DNA of 64,000 nt, taken from NCBI GenBank assembly GCA_030680795.1, contig JAUXUL010000005.1:23163-87162 (forward strand), read 5' to 3'. The stretch is from Anaerolineales bacterium. GTDB taxonomy: Bacteria > Chloroflexota > Anaerolineae > Anaerolineales > Villigracilaceae. Shown here one piece after another: positions 34,448 through 43,913 of this stretch. The notes beneath the pieces were generated by a model. The model saw only the letters and a program-made list of their open reading frames with translations. It did no database searches and was not told where the DNA came from. The position numbers and the translations under genes are program-made. Within the stretch, counting starts at the first letter, position 1, and every line of letters starts with the position of its first letter.

Positions 34448-35164
34448 TTACTTTTCAGCCGCATCTACAAACGACCTGAACAACCTCTGCATGGCAATCT
34501 GATCTGTCAACCATTCAGGATGCCATTGCACCGCCACAGCGTAAGGATGATCTGATATTTCCACAACTTCCACCAAACCATCAGGCGCATGACCTGCCAC
34601 GCGTAAGGCTGGCGCAATATCTTTCAATCCCTGGTGATGCAAACTGTTGACATTCAACAGCGTCTCGCCGAAAATCTCCGCAGAACGCGTTGTCTCGTCC
34701 ACAGTGACGGGGTGGACAAGCACTCTTCGCAAGTCACCGGGATAGTCATGATCGAGCGCGCCCTTCAATTGATCATGGATGTGGGTATAAAGTGTGCCGC
34801 CCAAAGCCACGTTCATCACTTGAACGCCACGGCAGATTCCTAAAATCGGTTTGCCGTCGTTGACGGCGGCGCGCATTAAAGTAATCTCGGTAGTATCCCG
34901 CGGCTCGTCCACCTCGCCAATTCTCGGGTGGTCTGAGCCGTTGAAATGTTCCAGGGAGATATCCCCTCCTCCAGTGAAGAGAATGCCATTAACCCGGGAA
35001 TATAAGTCGAGGAAGTCTTCTTCGGACAAAATTTCGGGAATCAATATGGGCAAGCTGCCGGCTTGCACGATGGCATTGATATATGAATGTTGCAGCGCGG
35101 TCAGCGGATGTCCATCCCCATCCTTGCCATTGCGGGTTGTGATGCCGATGAGCGGTTTGGGCAT
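34448..35164 (-). CDS. Class I glutamine amidotransferase-like hydrolase (PuuD / peptidase C26 type)
   Basis: 238 residues from ATG 35162-35164, directly after GGAGGTAAC. PLIGITTRNGKDGDG, the oxyanion/nucleophile region PILGICRGVQVMNVALGG (Cys), NSLHHQG and VQWHPEW (His, Glu) match gamma-glutamyl-GABA hydrolase-like proteins. It probably cleaves gamma-glutamyl amides, perhaps in polyamine breakdown; the pot transporter is in the same window but far away. Confidence 0.88.
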   Translation of the reverse strand: MPKPLIGITTRNGKDGDGHPLTALQHSYINAIVQAGSLPILIPEILSEEDFLDLYSRVNGILFTGGGDISLEHFNGSDHPRIGEVDEPRDTTEITLMRAAVNDGKPILGICRGVQVMNVALGGTLYTHIHDQLKGALDHDYPGDLRRVLVHPVTVDETTRSAEIFGETLLNVNSLHHQGLKDIAPALRVAGHAPDGLVEVVEISDHPYAVAVQWHPEWLTDQIAMQRLFRSFVDAAEK

Positions 35165-35182
35165 GTTACCTCCAAAATAAAT

Positions 35183-35217
35183 AGACCCCAAAGGCTTTAA
35201 AGACCTTTAGGGTCTTT
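35183..35217. repeat. Hairpin repeat (GACCCTAAAGG type)
   Basis: AGACCC...AGACCTTTAGGGTCTTT folds on itself. A related unit with the same GACCCTAAAGG core is at 46509-46543. It lies in the leader of the amidotransferase gene and about 110 bases after rplS, so it may act as the rplS terminator. Confidence 0.5.
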
Positions 35218-35324
35218 CCAGAAACCCTGTTGGTTGACGGTTCATCCCGCTCACCTGCACTCCCGAAAAAGCGTCGGGAGTATGAGGCGTGCGGCGCAAG
35301 TGTCACAGCTCACCGTGTCGAAAT

Positions 35325-35672
35325 CTAATCGAATTTTTGTTTGAGACGCGCGCTCTTGCCTGTGCGGTCACGCATAAAATACAATTGTGCGCGGCGGACC
35401 TGGCCATGCCGTTCGACAACAATCTTGTCAATGCGCGGGGAGCGCAGGAGAAATGTACGTTCCACGCCGATGCCATTGGAGGCCATCCGTCGAACAGTGA
35501 CATTGGTGTCGTTGCCGCTCTTGCGTAAACGAATCACGATGCCTTTGAACTCCTGGATACGCTCCCGCTCTCCTTCTTTGATCTTGACATGCACACTGAC
35601 CGTATCGCCAGCACTTAGCTGGGGGATTTTTTCATTAACTTTGGCCTCTACGGCCTTCACAAAATCTGTCAT
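35325..35672 (-). CDS. rplS: 50S ribosomal protein L19
   Basis: 115 residues, full length. GDTVSVHVKIKEGERERIQEFKG, VRRMASNGIGVERTFLLRSP and VRRAQLYFMRDRTGKSARLK are unmistakable. It stands alone here rather than with rpsP-rimM-trmD. A TATAAT-like box on the minus strand at about 35723 and AAGGAAGAACG before the ATG give a normal leader. Confidence 0.98.
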   Translation of the reverse strand: MTDFVKAVEAKVNEKIPQLSAGDTVSVHVKIKEGERERIQEFKGIVIRLRKSGNDTNVTVRRMASNGIGVERTFLLRSPRIDKIVVERHGQVRRAQLYFMRDRTGKSARLKQKFD

Positions 35673-35916
35673 TTTCGTTCTTCCTTACTTATTGATATGG
35701 TTTCAAAAACGCGACTGCGGATTATAGCACGCAAATTCTTGGTTCACAATACCGATCTTAGCTGTGGGTGTGCGTCAAAATTTTGGGAGAAGAACCCTAA
35801 ACACAAAGTATACGAAGGTCACGAGGGAGAAAAGAGCGCAAAATTGTGGATTCTCCCACGTTGTGTACTTTGTGCCCTCCGTGTTAAAGGGTTATTCAAA
35901 AAACTGACGCCCACCC
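35673..35916. other. Intergenic region with dispersed inverted repeat
   Basis: It holds the rplS promoter (minus strand, about 35723) and an inverted repeat at about 35793-35905: AACCCTAAACACAAAGTATA at one end, TGTACTTTGTG and GTGTTAAAGGGTT at the other. No gene seen. Confidence 0.5.
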
Positions 35917-37155
35917 TTAGCTGTATTTTCTAAGAGCCAGTACCGCATTGTGACCGCCAAAACCAAAGGCATTACTAATAGCAAATGATACTTTTACTTC
36001 ACGCGCTTTATTCGGGATGTAATCCAAATCACATTCGGGATCAGGGGTTTCGTAGTGAATGGTGGGGGGCAAAATGCCTTCACGAATGACCTGCACACAG
36101 AAGATCGCCTCCAGCGCACCCGTTGCGCCCATCATGTGCCCTGTCATGGACTTGGTGGAAGACATGGGGAGTTTATATGCCAACTCACCAAAAGCGGCTT
36201 TCATGGCGCGGGTCTCTGCCTGGTCATTTAAAAGTGTCCCTGTACCATGGGCATTAATATAACCAAGCTCTTCAAGATTTCCTTTTGCGGATGATAAAGC
36301 CATCAGCATGGCCGCTGCGCCGCCAGCGCCATGTTCATGCGGCGCAGTGACGTGAAAGGCATCTGCTGTCGCACCATAACCTGCCAGTTCAGCCAGGATA
36401 TTCGCGCCGCGCGCTTTTGCATCCGATTCTCGTTCAAGCACCAAGACAGCCGCGCCTTCGCCCATCACCAAGCCATCACGGTTTTTATCAAATGGCTGAG
36501 GCGTCATGGCATAGTTTTCATTCCTGCGTGACATCGCGCCGACCCGATCGAACGCTGCCACACCCGTAGATGTGATCGTCGCTTCAGAAGCGCCAGCCAG
36601 AGCCGCTTCGATCATGCCTGTTCGCAACATCATTAAAGCCGTACCAATTCCATCTGAACCAGAAGCGCAGGCAGAAGCCACGGAAAAGCACGGCCCTTTA
36701 ATCCCAAATTCAATCGCCGCCATGCCAGCCCCGCCATTTGGCATCAACATCGGAATCAAAAACGGACTCACACGCCGCGGGCCCTCCGTATGGTTTGTCA
36801 GAATGGCATCCTGCAATGATTGCAGACCACCAATTGCCGATGAAATGATCACGCCGATCTTTCCAGCATTTTTTTCGGTGATCACCAAGCCAGATTGAAG
36901 CAAAGCCTCCTTAGCTGCCGCAATTGCAAACTGCTCAAAACGGTCACGACGGCGCGCTTCCTTCGCATCCATAAAATTTTCAGGCATGAATCCCTTCACC
37001 TCCGCAGCAATATGCACTTGCAAAGCGGAAGAATCAAACGAAGTGATCGGCCCAACGCCGGAATTTCCCGCAATTAAATTACCCCAGGTTTCCATTACGC
37101 TCAAACCAAGAGGATTAACTGTCCCCATTCCTGTAATAACGATACGATCCTGCAT
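35917..37155 (-). CDS. fabF: Beta-ketoacyl-ACP synthase II
   Basis: 412 residues with GGAGGAAAA before the ATG. IVITGMGTVNPLG start, SVASACASGSDGIGTALMML (nucleophile Cys), INAHGTGTLLNDQAET and STKSMTGHMMGATGALEAIF (the two active-site His), and SNAFGFGGHNAVLAL. It elongates acyl-ACP with malonyl-ACP in fatty acid synthesis. It stands apart from other fab genes in this window. Confidence 0.96.
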   Translation of the reverse strand: MQDRIVITGMGTVNPLGLSVMETWGNLIAGNSGVGPITSFDSSALQVHIAAEVKGFMPENFMDAKEARRRDRFEQFAIAAAKEALLQSGLVITEKNAGKIGVIISSAIGGLQSLQDAILTNHTEGPRRVSPFLIPMLMPNGGAGMAAIEFGIKGPCFSVASACASGSDGIGTALMMLRTGMIEAALAGASEATITSTGVAAFDRVGAMSRRNENYAMTPQPFDKNRDGLVMGEGAAVLVLERESDAKARGANILAELAGYGATADAFHVTAPHEHGAGGAAAMLMALSSAKGNLEELGYINAHGTGTLLNDQAETRAMKAAFGELAYKLPMSSTKSMTGHMMGATGALEAIFCVQVIREGILPPTIHYETPDPECDLDYIPNKAREVKVSFAISNAFGFGGHNAVLALRKYS

Positions 37156-37477
37156 TTTTCCTCCAGCAGCGACAAATATAAAAGTAGATGTATGTGCAAT
37201 CTAAAACCCCATAAGATAACAATCGTCACGCTGGACATGCCCGCCCTTCGACAGGGTCTAACAAGCTCGACCTACCAGCTCAGGATACCGCTTCTTTCCC
37301 CGCTCACACCTGCCCTGCCCCAAAAGACGTTTATCCACGCCTGGTCATTGGCCACCAAGATTAAACTCCGTGATAACGGAGTACGGGCTTAAGTCCGCAT
37401 TCCGGGGTTGTGTCGGACAAATTCTGAAGGGATCGAGGACGCTTCAAAAAATTAAGCGATTAGTATGCAGCAAGATG
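37156..37477. other. Intergenic region with two dispersed repeats
   Basis: CCCTTCGACAGGGTCTAACA near 37233 continues with AGCTCGACCTACCAGCTCAGG, a degenerate CTGAGC/TCGAAG-type repeat. GTACGGGCTTAAGTCCGCAT at about 37381 is like the REP family (GGACTTAAGTCC core). The fabF promoter must lie here but is not evident. No gene. Confidence 0.5.
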
Positions 37478-37939
37478 TCACTCGCCAGGCTTGGGGATGT
37501 AATCGCCTTCCACCCATTCTTCGCCGTTTGGGCTTACTTCCTTTTTCCAGACAGGCACAATTTTCTTGAGGCGGTCAATACCATAACGCGCCGCATCGAA
37601 GACGCCTGTATCACGATGTGCGGCAGTGCAGGCAATTAAAACCGTCGGAGTCTTTGGGTATAACCTGCCAATCCGCTGAACGATCGCAATCCCTTCGATG
37701 ACGGGCCACTTTTCACGGATCTCATCTGCGACCTGTTTCATTTTGGCTTCGGCCATTGGGATATAAGACTCGTATTCGAGGTATTCCGTCTCGTGCGGAT
37801 GATCACGCGTCGTCACGCCGCGTACCATGCCGGTGAAGATCGCCGCCGCACCCGAGCTGGTAAGTGTGATTTTTGCGAGCAGGTCGTTCAGGTCAATTTC
37901 GGATTCGGTGATGGAAAAGATGGTGGGAAGGGAAGACAT
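37478..37939 (-). CDS. moaE: Molybdopterin synthase catalytic subunit
   Basis: 153 residues. SSGAAAIFTGMVRGVTTRDH, EYLEYESYIPMAEAKMKQ, IVQRIGRLYPKTPTVLIACT, HRDTGVFDAARYGIDRLKKI and PVWKKEVSPNGEEWVEGD contain the conserved Lys residues of the active site. It converts precursor Z to molybdopterin using thiocarboxylated MoaD. Last of the moaC-moaD-moaE cluster; the gap before it holds an AATTAC-rich repeat and no ribosome binding site. Confidence 0.95.
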   Translation of the reverse strand: MSSLPTIFSITESEIDLNDLLAKITLTSSGAAAIFTGMVRGVTTRDHPHETEYLEYESYIPMAEAKMKQVADEIREKWPVIEGIAIVQRIGRLYPKTPTVLIACTAAHRDTGVFDAARYGIDRLKKIVPVWKKEVSPNGEEWVEGDYIPKPGE

Positions 37940-37986
37940 AATTTTGAGTTCGGTAATTTGTAGTGGGTAATTCGTAATTGGTAATA

Positions 37987-38235
37987 TTATCCACCTGAGA
38001 CAGGTGGAAACATGCCGATTTCCGCATGCGGCGGGACAACGGTTTCATCAAACGCATATTCGCGATTGATCGTGATGAGAACTGACTTCATGGAATCTTT
38101 CAAATATGGATAATCGGCTGAAAGCTTTTCTTTCAAAGCCTGTATCGTCAGATCCTCAGGTATATCCATTTCCATGGATTTGGCCCCTGCCCGATCACGT
38201 ATCGTTGCAAAGAAAAGCAATTTTATTTTATTCAT
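37987..38235 (-). CDS. moaD: Molybdopterin synthase sulfur carrier subunit
   Basis: 82 residues with a ubiquitin-like fold and the essential C-terminal Gly-Gly (FPPVSGG). IKLLFFATIRDRAGAKSMEM start is typical. It carries the sulfur for the dithiolene of molybdopterin. Confidence 0.93.
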   Translation of the reverse strand: MNKIKLLFFATIRDRAGAKSMEMDIPEDLTIQALKEKLSADYPYLKDSMKSVLITINREYAFDETVVPPHAEIGMFPPVSGG

Positions 38236-38255
38236 TATTACCTATTTATCCAAGT

Positions 38256-38281
38256 GACAGTCACCTTAGAAGGAGACTGTC
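38256..38281. repeat. Hairpin between moaC and moaD
   Basis: GACAGTC (38256-38262) and GACTGTC (38275-38281) pair, extended by CCTT/AAGG after one mismatch. It lies 12 bases after the moaC stop, possibly an RNA-stability element. Confidence 0.55.
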
Positions 38282-38293
38282 AAATTTTGAATA

Positions 38294-38770
38294 TCATTCA
38301 TTCACCACATCCCCAGATTGACCACCATGTTTTTCAACGAGACGGATATTCTGGATCTTCATAGTTTTTTCGGCGGCTTTCGCCATATCATAGACTGTCA
38401 ATGCCGCAACCGAGACGGCCGTCAATGCTTCCATTTCGACGCCGGTTTTGCCAGTCACTTTGACGGTGGCGGTGATGACAACGCCGGGCAGAGATTCATC
38501 CAGAGCGAGGTCCACGTCAATTTTCGAGATTGGCAGAGGATGACATAACGGAATCAGGTCTGAGGTCCGTTTTGAGGCGCTGATACCTGCGATCTGCGCC
38601 ACGGTTAGAACGTCGCCTTTCTTTATTTGCCCGGCACGGATCAAATCCAATGTCTCTTTTTTCATGTGGACTTCGCCGCGCGCGATGGCAATTCGCTCGG
38701 TATCCGGCTTGTAGCCAACATCCACCATTTTGGCGTGGCCGTGTTCATCAAGATGAGTAAGCTTCGACAT
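38294..38770 (-). CDS. moaC: Cyclic pyranopterin monophosphate synthase
   Basis: 158 residues. [62 protein letters not shown] and the C-terminal [13 protein letters not shown] are the MoaC blocks, including the catalytic Lys. It acts with MoaA in the first step of molybdenum cofactor synthesis; moaA is not in the window. The mRNA looks leaderless: a minus-strand TATAAT lies 7 bases before the ATG. Confidence 0.96.
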   Translation of the reverse strand: MSKLTHLDEHGHAKMVDVGYKPDTERIAIARGEVHMKKETLDLIRAGQIKKGDVLTVAQIAGISASKRTSDLIPLCHPLPISKIDVDLALDESLPGVVITATVKVTGKTGVEMEALTAVSVAALTVYDMAKAAEKTMKIQNIRLVEKHGGQSGDVVNE

Positions 38771-38777
38771 GGCTGAG

Positions 38778-38795
38778 ATTATACACTGGTATAAT
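38778..38795. promoter_or_regulatory. Overlapping divergent promoters of moaC and scpA, both leaderless type
   Basis: Minus strand TATAAT at 38778-38783, 7 bases before the moaC ATG. Plus strand TATAAT at 38790-38795, 9 bases before the scpA ATG. The -35 regions must overlap or lie within the opposite gene. No ribosome binding site precedes either ATG. Confidence 0.6.
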
Positions 38796-38804
38796 TCGCC
38801 CGCT

Positions 38805-39578
38805 ATGGACGGAATTTTAGGACATCAAATTGGCGGGTACAAAGTGCAGACCTCGGCTTACGAGGGACCGCTTGATCTTCTGCTTAACCTGATCGAACGC
38901 ACTGAATTGGATATTACCGCCATTTCACTCGCAACAGTGACGGACCAGTATCTGTCTTATTTGCATGGGTTGGAAAAGTTGATGCCTGATGAAATTTCAG
39001 CGTTTCTTGTCATCGCGGCAAAGTTGGTGCAGATCAAATCAGAGGCCTTGTTGCCGCGTCCGCCTGAACGCGAACCCGGTGAAGAAGACCCAGGCACAGA
39101 ACTTATTGATCAATTAAAACTTTACAAACGTTATAAGGAAATTGGGGGCTGGCTGGTGGAGCGCCAGGAAAATGACTTACGCACATATCTGCGTGTTGCG
39201 CCTCCGCCCAGGGTGGCAGCCAAACTCGACCTTTCGAATTTAACTCTGGAAGGTTTGCTCGCGGCGGCTGAATCGGCTTTTGCAAAAGGCAATCAGCAAC
39301 AACCGCTCGGCGACATCATCTCTGCGCCCAAAGTGACCATCCGCGAAAAGATCGAGTTCATCACCAAAACCATGAAAAATATCCAGCGCATGGCTTTCAG
39401 CGGACTGATCACCGACAAATCCACTCGGATCGAGATCGTGGTGACTTTTTTGGCTTTGCTCGAGTTGATCAAACGCTATCATATTTCAGCTAAGCAGGAT
39501 CATTTGTTTGGGGATATAGAATTTGAACGCATCGGCGAGTGGCAAGACGACGAAGAAATCGAAATAGAGTTCGAGTAG
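38805..39578 (+). CDS. scpA: Segregation and condensation protein A
   Basis: 257 residues from ATG 38805; twelve further codons upstream would overlap moa[44 protein letters not shown] and [13 protein letters not shown] at the C-terminus are the ScpA kleisin blocks that bind SMC. scpB is not adjacent in the window. Leaderless promoter as described above. Confidence 0.94.
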   Translation: MDGILGHQIGGYKVQTSAYEGPLDLLLNLIERTELDITAISLATVTDQYLSYLHGLEKLMPDEISAFLVIAAKLVQIKSEALLPRPPEREPGEEDPGTELIDQLKLYKRYKEIGGWLVERQENDLRTYLRVAPPPRVAAKLDLSNLTLEGLLAAAESAFAKGNQQQPLGDIISAPKVTIREKIEFITKTMKNIQRMAFSGLITDKSTRIEIVVTFLALLELIKRYHISAKQDHLFGDIEFERIGEWQDDEEIEIEFE

Positions 39579-39634
39579 GTCACGCTTAAAGCGCGACCTT
39601 TTTGTTTACCAAGTCAGTCACGTTACAAGCGGAC

Positions 39635-41065
39635 CTACGCAATCTTCCCCGCTACGGCAACACCCGATAAATACGCCCCATGCACAGTAGCGGGATATTC
39701 GCGGCTTGTGGCCTCCCCCGCAAAATATAAAACCTCGTCCACAGGTTCGAACAACGCATCATAATCATCGCCGCTGGCAAAAGGCGGGATGTGTGAATAC
39801 GAACCAAAGGCAAGCGGGTCTTTTCCCCAACGTGTAATAATAAAACCATCAGGCTCTGGAATTTCATCACCATAGATCACGCGCAGCGTTTTCATCGCGC
39901 CGGCAACGATCTCATCATCTGAAAGTTCCTCAAGCTCGTATCCCTTTGCCCCGCCGTGAAAGGCCATCAACACAGGCTCATTGATGTACGGCACGAAATT
40001 CAACCAGTCACACCACTCGCCCACGCGCTCACCCATATAGGAAATTCCCTCGATCTCCTCATTCCAAAACACTCCTGGGAATTTCAAATAGACTTTATCG
40101 AGCACGCCCATATCGAGGCGATCAATTGCGGATTGTTTCAACTCAGGAAGCGGCGGCTCAAACTTTACCTCAGCCTGCTTCAACACCCCAAGCGGAAACG
40201 TGACAATGACTTTATCTGCCAAAAACATGCCTGACGAAGTGTTCACCTCCACGCCGTCTGCGCCATAGGAAATGGCTACCACCTTTGCGCCGAGGCGGAT
40301 ATCCAGTCCATTTGCGAGTCCGTCTGTGATCTGGTTATATCCTTTTGGAAAGACAACATCATTGCCGCCGAATTCTTCATCCTGATCCCATTCCCAAAGA
40401 GAAAGATCGTCAGGGTCTGCGCCATATTCCAGCGAAGTTACGCCTTGAATATAAAAATTCAGCCTGCGTAATTCTTCTGCCGAAAGATCTCGGGATGAAA
40501 TGACTTCGTCAAAAGCCTGCTGAAGAGACCTGTCATTGTCAGTGTCCTCCTGCATTTGCGCCACTTCCTCGTAGATGGATTCAAACAAGTCTTCTATTTC
40601 TGTATATTCCGAGTCCGACATTTCACGCCCATCAAAGTCAAACACCAGGCCGTTGTCATAATCTGACGCGACAGTTTGCACACCGAATTTTTTGGCTAAC
40701 TCGGTAATCGGATTCCCCTTGACACCGTGGATCCAGGATGCGCCCAGGTCGAGCGGCACGCCAAGCGAAGTATCCGTCCACATGCGGCCGCCGATGCGGT
40801 TACGCGCTTCGATGATGATCACGCGAATGCCTTTGTCCACGAGGGTGCGGGCGGCGGCGAGACCAGAGATGCCTGCGCCGAGGATAAGCACCTCCGCTTC
40901 GCGCGTGCCCGAGTCAGCTTGGGAAATATCAGTTGGCATAAGATCAAGATCCTCGGTCGAAAGAAGATGCGGGTCTTCTATTAATCCGCAAGAAAGGGCA
41001 ATTGCAGAAGCAGTCCCAATGGATGCGATCCGTAGAAAATCACGTCTGTTGATTTGCTTTCTCAT
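39635..41065 (-). CDS. Tat-exported flavin amine oxidase
   Basis: 476 residues from ATG 41063-41065 with GGAGAAAAC in front. The N-terminus RKQINRRDFLRIAS is a Tat signal (RRDFLR) followed by ALSCG, so it may be lipidated after folding and export with FAD bound. VLILGAGISGLAAARTLVDK (FAD), RIGGRMWTDTSLGVPLDLGA, SWIHGV, and LYFAGEATSREYPATVHGAY at the end are the monoamine-oxidase/polyamine-oxidase pattern. It could oxidise polyamines or amino acids. It overlaps the vanZ gene by 26 bases. Confidence 0.9.
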   Translation of the reverse strand: MRKQINRRDFLRIASIGTASAIALSCGLIEDPHLLSTEDLDLMPTDISQADSGTREAEVLILGAGISGLAAARTLVDKGIRVIIIEARNRIGGRMWTDTSLGVPLDLGASWIHGVKGNPITELAKKFGVQTVASDYDNGLVFDFDGREMSDSEYTEIEDLFESIYEEVAQMQEDTDNDRSLQQAFDEVISSRDLSAEELRRLNFYIQGVTSLEYGADPDDLSLWEWDQDEEFGGNDVVFPKGYNQITDGLANGLDIRLGAKVVAISYGADGVEVNTSSGMFLADKVIVTFPLGVLKQAEVKFEPPLPELKQSAIDRLDMGVLDKVYLKFPGVFWNEEIEGISYMGERVGEWCDWLNFVPYINEPVLMAFHGGAKGYELEELSDDEIVAGAMKTLRVIYGDEIPEPDGFIITRWGKDPLAFGSYSHIPPFASGDDYDALFEPVDEVLYFAGEATSREYPATVHGAYLSGVAVAGKIA

Positions 41066-41429
41066 GTTTTCTCCGAAAGAAATAATCCAAAGATAATGCG
41101 AATATTGAACCAAGGTTATCGAAAATTATTACGTCATAGATAAAGGCATTGCGTCCAAATACAAACGACTGGTGGAACTCATCTGTTGCGGAATAAACAA
41201 CTGCCATGAACCACGCAAGCCAATATCGCCTGGTGTTATTTTTCAATATATGCAAATAAGAAAGCGCCAGCAGGCCATACCCAATTGTGTGGCCTGCTTT
41301 CTTTACAATATAATCCCAGGTTAGAAAATTGGGCAGGTTATCCCCAGGCTGCGATGAGAACGCAAAAATAACAAGCATCATAAAAAGCGCGGGAAACCAG
41401 CGAGGTACAATTGAAAGGATTTTTTTCAT
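41040..41429 (-). CDS. VanZ-like membrane protein
   Basis: 129 residues, four hydrophobic segments. FAFSSQPGDNLP, KKAGHTIGYGLLALSYLH, and ATDEFHQSFVFGRNAFIYDV with DNLGS form the VanZ pattern. Family function is poorly known (a teicoplanin-resistance accessory in some Firmicutes). It lies upstream of the amine oxidase and overlaps it. Confidence 0.88.
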   Translation of the reverse strand: MKKILSIVPRWFPALFMMLVIFAFSSQPGDNLPNFLTWDYIVKKAGHTIGYGLLALSYLHILKNNTRRYWLAWFMAVVYSATDEFHQSFVFGRNAFIYDVIIFDNLGSIFALSLDYFFRRKHEKANQQT

Positions 41430-41441
41430 ACTGAGGCAACC

Positions 41442-43190
41442 TTGATCGAAAAAGATGAAGTTTTATTAAAGAGCAGCAACGAGTGGTGTCATTTTAAAAA
41501 CCCGCACTGCATTATAAGCGCAACAAGCGTGGACAATGTGCGTAAGGCTTTGCAAGATGTTGAGCGGCTGGTCAATTCGAACAACTGGCACGCGGCGGGG
41601 TTTGTCAGCTATGAAGCCGCGCCTGCATTTGACCATGCCTTGCGTGTCCGAAATGCGGCTGATTTTCCACTCATGTGGTTTGGATTATATTCCGAGCCGC
41701 GTGTTGTAAAGACTGCGGAAGTCTTTCTCAATGCCTCTAAATTGGGAAGCCTGGGCTCGCCAAAGTGGCAACCAACCGTCGAGCGCGAAAGTTATAACAC
41801 TGCCATTGAAAAAATAAAAGATTACATTGCGCGCGGAAGAACGTATCAGGTCAATTACACGATGCGTTTGAATTCCGAGTTCAACGGCAAAGAGTGGGAT
41901 TTCTTCCTAAATCTCGCTCAAAGCCAGAATAAATATGCCGCTTACATTGACACAGGTCGTTATGTGATTTGCTCTGCTTCGCCAGAATTATTCTTCAAAC
42001 TCGACGGGGATAAAATATACAGCCGCCCGATGAAGGGGACGGTCAAACGTGGACGAACAACCCGGGAAGATATAGAACAAGCTGAGTGGCTGTACCACTC
42101 CACCAAAAACCGCGCCGAAAACGTAATGATCGTGGACATGCTCCGCAACGACCTTGGGCGCATTGCAGAGATCGGCAGTGTGCATGTGCCTGAATTATTC
42201 ACCGTTGAAAAATATCCAACACTTTTTCAAATGACGTCCACCGTACAGGCAAGGACAAAGGCCTCATTGACTGAAATCTTCTCTGCGCTGTTTCCGTGCG
42301 CATCCATCACGGGTGCCCCGAAAGTTAGCACAATGAAAATCATTTCAGAGTTGGAGACAACACCGCGAAAAATTTACACGGGCAGTATCGGGTATATATC
42401 ACCAAACCGCAAAGCGCAATTTAATGTAGCGATCCGCACTGCCTTGATTGATAAAGAATATAAACAGGCAGAATACGGCCTAGGCGGCGGTATCGTCTGG
42501 GATTCGACCAGCGAGGACGAATACAACGAAGCCCTGCTCAAATCCCGCGTGCTGACGGAGCGCCCGTACTCGTTGGGATTTTCTCTTTTCGAAACCATGC
42601 TGTGGACACCCAAGGACGGTTACTTTTTGCTGGAAAAACACATCCTGCGCATGGCAGATTCAGCCGAATATTTTGATTTTCCGTTTTCAAAAGAAAAACT
42701 GGAAGTTTTTCTCGATCAAACTGCCGGGAGATTCACATCTCCAAAACGCGTAAAAGTTTACCTCAACCGCTTTGGTGAATTATCGGAAGAGACAAAAGAT
42801 TTTCATTCAGAAAAAAGGCTATTCAAAGGCTGCCTCGCAAATCAATCAATTGATTCAAATAATGTATTACTTTTCCACAAAACGACGCGTCGCGAAATAT
42901 ACCCGGCCCATCCGAATGAATATGACGACACTTTACTTTTCAATGAAAAGAATGAATTGACTGAATTCACGATTGGCAATCTCGTCGTTGAAATGGATGG
43001 TGAATTCTTCACCCCTCCCCTCGCCTGCGGGTTGCTGGCCGGCACATTCCGCGCTCATTTACTTGAAACAAATCAAATCAAAGAACGAGTCATTCACAAA
43101 AATGAACTGTCAAAATGTTCAAGAGTATTTTTAGTTAATTCTGTTAGAAAATGGGTGGAAGTTGAAATCCAAAAAGAGCCGACACTTTAA
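41442..43190 (+). CDS. pabB: Fused aminodeoxychorismate synthase component I and 4-amino-4-deoxychorismate lyase
   Basis: 582 residues from a TTG start with GAGG upstream. Residues about 90-370 are a chorismate-binding domain (YTMRLNSEFNG, MKGTVKRGRTTREDIEQAEW, VDMLRNDLGRIAEIGSV, SITGAPKVSTMKIISELE, YTGSIGYISP, GGGIVWDST). From about 380 (YSLGFSLFETMLWTPKDGYF, EYDDTLLFNEKNELTEFTIG, PPLACGLLAGTFRAHLLE) it is a class IV aminotransferase, the PabC lyase. One chain should thus turn aminodeoxychorismate-bound intermediates into p-aminobenzoate for folate. The amidotransferase partner is not in the window. Confidence 0.93.
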   Translation: MIEKDEVLLKSSNEWCHFKNPHCIISATSVDNVRKALQDVERLVNSNNWHAAGFVSYEAAPAFDHALRVRNAADFPLMWFGLYSEPRVVKTAEVFLNASKLGSLGSPKWQPTVERESYNTAIEKIKDYIARGRTYQVNYTMRLNSEFNGKEWDFFLNLAQSQNKYAAYIDTGRYVICSASPELFFKLDGDKIYSRPMKGTVKRGRTTREDIEQAEWLYHSTKNRAENVMIVDMLRNDLGRIAEIGSVHVPELFTVEKYPTLFQMTSTVQARTKASLTEIFSALFPCASITGAPKVSTMKIISELETTPRKIYTGSIGYISPNRKAQFNVAIRTALIDKEYKQAEYGLGGGIVWDSTSEDEYNEALLKSRVLTERPYSLGFSLFETMLWTPKDGYFLLEKHILRMADSAEYFDFPFSKEKLEVFLDQTAGRFTSPKRVKVYLNRFGELSEETKDFHSEKRLFKGCLANQSIDSNNVLLFHKTTRREIYPAHPNEYDDTLLFNEKNELTEFTIGNLVVEMDGEFFTPPLACGLLAGTFRAHLLETNQIKERVIHKNELSKCSRVFLVNSVRKWVEVEIQKEPTL

Positions 43191-43209
43191 TAGCGCCGGC
43201 TCTTTTGTT
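43172..43209. terminator. Bidirectional terminator after pabBC
   Basis: AAAAGAGCCG (43172-43181) pairs with CGGCTCTTTT (43197-43206). The stop codon is in the loop. It serves pabBC and the convergent lipoprotein gene. Confidence 0.85.
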
Positions 43210-43219
43210 TCATAATAGG

Positions 43220-43684
43220 CTATACATCCTGGAAAGAAATATTTACATTCACGCTTCCGTCACCGAGATCAACGCCCTGAACGACAATGGCTTGTCCGCT
43301 TTCATGACCGTCAAACACAAAGCTAAAAACACCGTCTGTGACAGTGGTCAACAATTCTCGTTCAGAGTATCCCTGCTTTCCGAAAATATCACGATAAAAA
43401 TCCATCACTTCATCCAAATCCAAATTAGTCTGGTAATTGACTGTACCAGCTACACTGACGACATTCTTCGCGTCATCAGGCATCGGGAATTCGGAATCAC
43501 CGCCGAAGGAAAAATAGAAATTATTTGAGGACTCTGGTGGCGCGGTTGGGAAATCATCCGCATTGTCACCTGAAGGAAGGTTTTCAGTCTCATCAACACC
43601 ATTTCCGCCGTCTATCACCGTTTGACAGGCGAGCGAAGAAAAAACCAGCGTCAGGGTTGCAAGTAAAATTCCGTACTTTTTCAT
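43220..43684 (-). CDS. Small lipoprotein of unknown function
   Basis: 154 residues from ATG 43682-43684 with AAGGAGAATAG in front. Lipobox in LVFSSLAC. After an acidic Asn/Asp-rich linker the domain reads FPMPDDAKNVVSVAGTVNYQ, DLDEVMDFYRDIFGKQGYSE, FVFDGHESGQAIVVQGVDLG, a small alpha/beta unit common in Chloroflexota lipoproteins. Function unknown. Confidence 0.8.
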   Translation of the reverse strand: MKKYGILLATLTLVFSSLACQTVIDGGNGVDETENLPSGDNADDFPTAPPESSNNFYFSFGGDSEFPMPDDAKNVVSVAGTVNYQTNLDLDEVMDFYRDIFGKQGYSERELLTTVTDGVFSFVFDGHESGQAIVVQGVDLGDGSVNVNISFQDV

Positions 43685-43913
43685 CTCTATTCTCCTTATT
43701 AACAATTTTATTTGCGTTTCCATTATAGGCAAACACCACACCAAATTGTGGGGGACGTAACCCTTACAGAATGTGAGTCCACTAACAAACTCTTGTGACT
43801 ACCAAATTCAACATGATCGGCTTCAGAATATTGGTTTCCACTTTTGCAGCTGGTTATTCGCCTCCGCCAATGAGGTCATCACCATCGGCAGGATGGAAAG
43901 CCGGCAAGCTGTG

